DNA from: Gammaproteobacteria bacterium
GTDB taxonomy: Bacteria; Pseudomonadota; Gammaproteobacteria; Thiohalospirales; Thiohalospiraceae
Direction of reading: 5' to 3'
Length of the DNA stretch: 8,446 bases
NCBI GenBank assembly: GCA_011322575.1
Contig: DRMK01000263.1
Span: 1 to 8,446, forward strand
Both the position numbers and the translations under genes were made by a program. Position 1 is the stretch's first letter, and the number at the start of each line of letters is the position of its first letter. The notes under the pieces were generated by a model. That model saw only the letters and a list, made by a program, of their open reading frames with translations, was not told the DNA's origin and ran no database searches. Below are positions 6,206 to 8,446 of this stretch, piece after piece.

Positions 6206-6779
6206 CGCCGGAGAGGGGCAGGTTGCCGGATGTGCCGAGCGCCTCGCGGATCAAGCGCCGCAGGTGAGGAGGGTGATTTATCGTGGCGAGCAGCTCCAGT
6301 CCTCCGCGTGACAGGCGCCGGATACCCCAGATGCAGCGCCGCAGGGTTTCATCCTCCCCCTCCCGTTGGTGGTAGAGCGGCAGATTGAGGTCGAAAAAGG
6401 ACAAACTGTCCGCATCCCGCAGCAGATCGCTGCGCGGGTCACCGCCGGTTTCGTGCAATCTCACCAGGCGGCAGCTTTCGGCTGCCAGCTCCGGATCCAC
6501 GCGGCACTGCCGCAGGATTTCGGCCAGCATGAGGGCGCCGCGGGCGGCGTGATCCGCCTTGAAGCGATCGTAGTCGGCGTAGTCTTCCCGCCGCAGCCGA
6601 TCCGGTCTGGCGCGTTCGATATCGTGTGCCAGTGCCGCCAGCTGGAGCGCCTCGTCCGCCCGGGGTTCCAGCTTCAGTAGCCAGGCAAGGGTGTTTTCCG
6701 CGTGACGGGGATCCTCCGCTACCGGGGAGCGGGCGATGAAGCGCCGGATCCGCTGGCGTGCGCAGCGGCCCGGATTCAT
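6102..6779 (-). CDS. HD-domain protein (DUF4202-like), last gene of the inositol operon
   Basis: A 225-residue cytosolic protein. Residues ~20-180 have the layout of an HD-superfamily metal-dependent phosphohydrolase: H26 (RHAENT), the H52-D53 doublet (LAHDIERA), H77 (KADHAARG), H109 (RLHETGG) and D122/D124 (RDADSLSFFD). Phrases such as RADEALQLAALAHDIER followed by DYDRFKADHA recall DUF4202, a family without a known reaction; I hold that assignment loosely. The start is fixed by an ATGA overlap with the stop of the upstream fused transferase gene, and there is no Shine-Dalgarno, so translation is probably coupled. From ~182 on, the sequence becomes Pro/Arg-rich (PDPDPRSPAPRRLADPPRHPPP) and antisense to the amtB end, so the last ~44 residues are probably read-through sequence rather than a domain. 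Its place in the operon makes it a candidate phosphatase acting on an inositol phosphate product; this is inference. Confidence 0.75.
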   Translation of the reverse strand: MNPGRCARQRIRRFIARSPVAEDPRHAENTLAWLLKLEPRADEALQLAALAHDIERARPDRLRREDYADYDRFKADHAARGALMLAEILRQCRVDPELAAESCRLVRLHETGGDPRSDLLRDADSLSFFDLNLPLYHQREGEDETLRRCIWGIRRLSRGGLELLATINHPPHLRRLIREALGTSGNLPLSGVTEGCTRAPREGPDPDPRSPAPRRLADPPRHPPP

Positions 6780-8122
6780 GGAGCGGTTGTCCGCGGGCGG
6801 CAGATCCAGATCCGGCGCAGGGTCTCCAAGTTCATGAGCAGGGCGATGACGCCGAGGATCAGGAGGGGAAGGTGGAGCACCGCCCCGAGCATGATCAGGA
6901 AGACGCGCAGATCGCGCCCCATCCGCCAGGAGACGCCCCGTTTCCCGCTCTCCAGCCTGCGCATCAGTCCGTCGTACTTGTCGGCGGTGTAGCTGAGCAT
7001 GAAAGAGCCGGTGATGGCGGCGAAACCCAGCAGCAGGGCGGGTTCCGCACCCCCTTCGCGCCACGCATGCCAGGTCAGCCCGAACAGCAGCAGGGCGTCC
7101 GCGTAGCGGTCGAGCACGGCGTCGAACCAGCCCCCGAAGTCGGAGCCTTGATACTTCAGCCGGGCGATCTCGCCATCGCAGCCGTCCACGATTGAGGCCA
7201 GCTGGGCCAGCACTCCCCCCAGGGCCAGCGCCGCGTAGCCACCCAGGGTGAACAGGCAGGCCGCCAGCAGGGAGAGGGCGAAGCTGAACAGGGAGATCTG
7301 GTTTGGCGTCACCGGGCTGCCGGCCAGCCACCGGGAGATCCGGATGGAGAGGGGGCGATTGAGCAGGCGCGATACCGGCCCGTCGTGCTGCTTGCCCCGC
7401 AGGCGTTGCAGCAGCGCCTCCTCGGCGCGGCCCAGGGCCGCCTCGTCGTCCACGTCACACCAGAACAGGCCGTCCGCCGCCACCGCCCCGGCCCGGCTCT
7501 CCTCCGCCAGCCGCGCGACGGCTCCGGAGAGGGAGCTGTCCCCCCGTTCCGCGGAGCGCTCCAGCGCCCCGAACAGCCCGGGGGTGCACAGGAACAGGCC
7601 GGTGTCGTAGCCATCGAACGGCTCCAGCCCCTTGCCGATGGCGGTGATCCGGTCGTCATCCCGATGCACCCTGGTCACATCCTCCCTGTCCACCAGCGGA
7701 TTGGCGATTTCACCGTCCACGGCCAGCAGCACCCCGCCGGCGGGGGGCGGCGCGGCATCCAGCACCCTGCCGATCAAGGCGGGCTCCATGAGGTGGTCCG
7801 CCATGGTCAGCAGGAAGCTATCCTCCTGCCGCAGCAGATGACGGGCGGCCAGGATGGAGCGGCCGTTTTCGCTGTTTTGCCACTCCGGGTTGTGCGCGGT
7901 GTGGATGGGCAGGGCGAGCCGCCGGGCGAGACCGGTCAGGAACTCCCGCACCTGCGGCTCCTGATGGCCCGTCACCACCACGAACTCCCGTATGCCGGCC
8001 TCCGCGGCGTTGCGTATCACCCGCTCGATGAGCGGGACGCCCAGCAGTTTCAGCAGGGGCTTGCTGTCAGCCCGCTGCCGCAACCGGCTCCCTTTCCCCG
8101 CCGCCAGTATCAGACACTTCAT
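6776..8122 (-). CDS. Fused inositol-1-phosphate cytidylyltransferase / CDP-alcohol phosphotransferase (IPCT-DIPPS-like)
   Basis: A 448-residue, two-domain protein. Residues 1-~240 are a nucleotidyltransferase: LAAGKGSRL (6-14) with K21-P22, VVVTGH, NSENGRSIL (83-91) and likely metal-binding D109 and D223/D225. Residues ~255-440 are a membrane CDP-alcohol phosphotransferase with the full motif D313-x2-D316-G-x2-A320-R321-x8-G330-x3-D334-x3-D338, and several hydrophobic segments (about 275-312, 340-380, 405-432). This fusion matches the archaeal and thermophile enzyme that makes CDP-inositol from CTP and L-myo-inositol-1-phosphate, then joins it to a second inositol phosphate. The upstream ino1 gene supports inositol as substrate. 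A lipid or phosphonate alcohol cannot be ruled out from sequence alone. The start MKCLIL is chosen because the nucleotide motif begins right there and a GGAGAGAG lies before it; an in-frame ATG 7 codons upstream lacks support. It overlaps ino1 by 56 nt and the HD gene by 4 nt. Confidence 0.88.
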   Translation of the reverse strand: MKCLILAAGKGSRLRQRADSKPLLKLLGVPLIERVIRNAAEAGIREFVVVTGHQEPQVREFLTGLARRLALPIHTAHNPEWQNSENGRSILAARHLLRQEDSFLLTMADHLMEPALIGRVLDAAPPPAGGVLLAVDGEIANPLVDREDVTRVHRDDDRITAIGKGLEPFDGYDTGLFLCTPGLFGALERSAERGDSSLSGAVARLAEESRAGAVAADGLFWCDVDDEAALGRAEEALLQRLRGKQHDGPVSRLLNRPLSIRISRWLAGSPVTPNQISLFSFALSLLAACLFTLGGYAALALGGVLAQLASIVDGCDGEIARLKYQGSDFGGWFDAVLDRYADALLLFGLTWHAWREGGAEPALLLGFAAITGSFMLSYTADKYDGLMRRLESGKRGVSWRMGRDLRVFLIMLGAVLHLPLLILGVIALLMNLETLRRIWICRPRTTAP

Positions 8123-8446
8123 GCAAGCTCTCTCCGCCGTCATGGATGAACGCCTCCATCAGGCGCCACGCTTCGTCGTCCGTGACCTGCCGGGGCGGAT
8201 GCTTGCAGAAATAGCTGGACGGCGGATGGATCACGCCACCGAGGCGCCGCTCCAGGGCCAGCTTGGCGCAGCGGATGGAGTCGATGGCCACGCCGGCGGA
8301 GTTGGGCGAATCCTCTACCGAGAGGCGCAGCTCCAGGTTCATGGGAACGTCGCCGAACAGTTTTCCCTCCATGCGGATAAAGCAGATCTTGTTGTCGTTC
8401 TGCCACGGAACGTAGTCGCTCGGCCCCACATGGATGTTTTCGTCCG
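8067..8446 (-). CDS. ino1: Myo-inositol-1-phosphate synthase, C-terminal part (5' end outside window)
   Basis: The frame is open to the window edge; the visible 125 residues start DENIHVGPSDYVPWQNDNK and continue through FGDVPMNLELRLSVEDSP, NSAGVAIDSIRCAKLALE and a HPP-x-Q-x-TDDEA segment. These are strongly conserved landmarks of the prokaryotic Ino1 type, and NDNK includes a conserved active-site lysine. The GTG at 8429 is internal (the Val before GPSDYV), not a start. Ino1 is an NAD-dependent cytosolic enzyme that isomerises and cyclises glucose-6-phosphate to L-myo-inositol-1-phosphate. It is the first visible gene of the operon and supplies the substrate of the next enzyme. The last ~19 codons (…EVSDTGGGEREPVAAAG) overlap the next gene and look like a poorly conserved tail. 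Confidence 0.93.
   Translation of the reverse strand, partial: DENIHVGPSDYVPWQNDNKICFIRMEGKLFGDVPMNLELRLSVEDSPNSAGVAIDSIRCAKLALERRLGGVIHPPSSYFCKHPPRQVTDDEAWRLMEAFIHDGGESLHEVSDTGGGEREPVAAAG
8128..8135 (-). promoter_or_regulatory. Shine-Dalgarno of the fused inositol transferase, inside ino1
   Basis: On the minus strand GGAGAGAG precedes ATG 8122 by about 5-9 nt. It lies within the ino1 coding sequence and supports the MKCLIL start and translational coupling. Confidence 0.65.

Noticed and set aside
6206..6240. Possible terminator between amtB and the HD-domain gene (CCGG...CCGG around 6209-6230)
   Set aside because: The stem is short and imperfect, lacks a T-run, and lies inside the HD coding frame.
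6780..7331. Upstream extension of the HD-domain frame on the minus strand
   Set aside because: It overlaps the well-supported transferase domain in another frame; the ATGA junction at 6776-6779 gives a natural start.
7385..8149. A 254-codon plus-strand open frame opposite the inositol cytidylyltransferase domain
   Set aside because: Low-complexity Gln/Gly/Pro-rich antisense shadow with no domain; the minus strand carries exact family motifs.

Overview
The window looks like chromosomal DNA from a gammaproteobacterium. UbiK, YifB/ComM, GlnK and AmtB all have typical gammaproteobacterial lengths and motifs, and the coding sequence is moderately GC-rich. The gene mix (tandem DUF2334 proteins with C-terminal sorting-type tails, plus an inositol-phosphate operon) is suggestive of an environmental, possibly Chromatiales-like lineage. 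That placement is inference from gene content. I see no RNA genes, insertion sequences, CRISPR arrays or attachment sites.

Layout, left to right. (1) Positions 1-2592, plus strand: two tandem paralogous DUF2334 (polysaccharide-deacetylase-like) proteins. The first is cut by the window edge and the second is complete. They are about two-thirds identical over the shared C-terminal catalytic part but end in different membrane-anchor/sorting tails. (2) Positions 2555-4334, minus strand: ubiK-yifB, probably one transcript. The yifB 3' end overlaps the second DUF2334 gene convergently. (3) Positions 4335-4529: a divergent intergenic region. It holds an NtrC-type site (GCAC-N7-GTGC) and two copies of a small palindrome, TTGCC-N2-GGCAA, 32 bp apart and arranged as a perfect 15-bp inverted repeat. 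(4) Positions 4530-6205, plus strand: glnK-amtB, the ammonium transport and nitrogen-sensing pair. (5) Positions 6102-8446, minus strand: a three-gene operon read as ino1 (partial), then a fused inositol-1-phosphate cytidylyltransferase/CDP-alcohol phosphotransferase, then an HD-domain protein. The three genes overlap each other (56 nt, then 4 nt), which suggests translational coupling.

How the genes work together. GlnK and AmtB form the classic pair in which GlnK blocks the transporter when nitrogen is plentiful. The minus-strand operon reads as a pathway: Ino1 makes L-myo-inositol-1-phosphate from glucose-6-phosphate, and the fused enzyme activates it to CDP-inositol and transfers phospho-inositol to an alcohol acceptor. 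In characterised relatives (the archaeal and thermophile IPCT/DIPPS enzymes) the product is di-myo-inositol-1,3'-phosphate-1'-phosphate, the precursor of the compatible solute di-myo-inositol phosphate. The coupled HD-domain protein is a candidate phosphohydrolase for the last step, or a partner of another kind. This operon is the most interesting part of the window.
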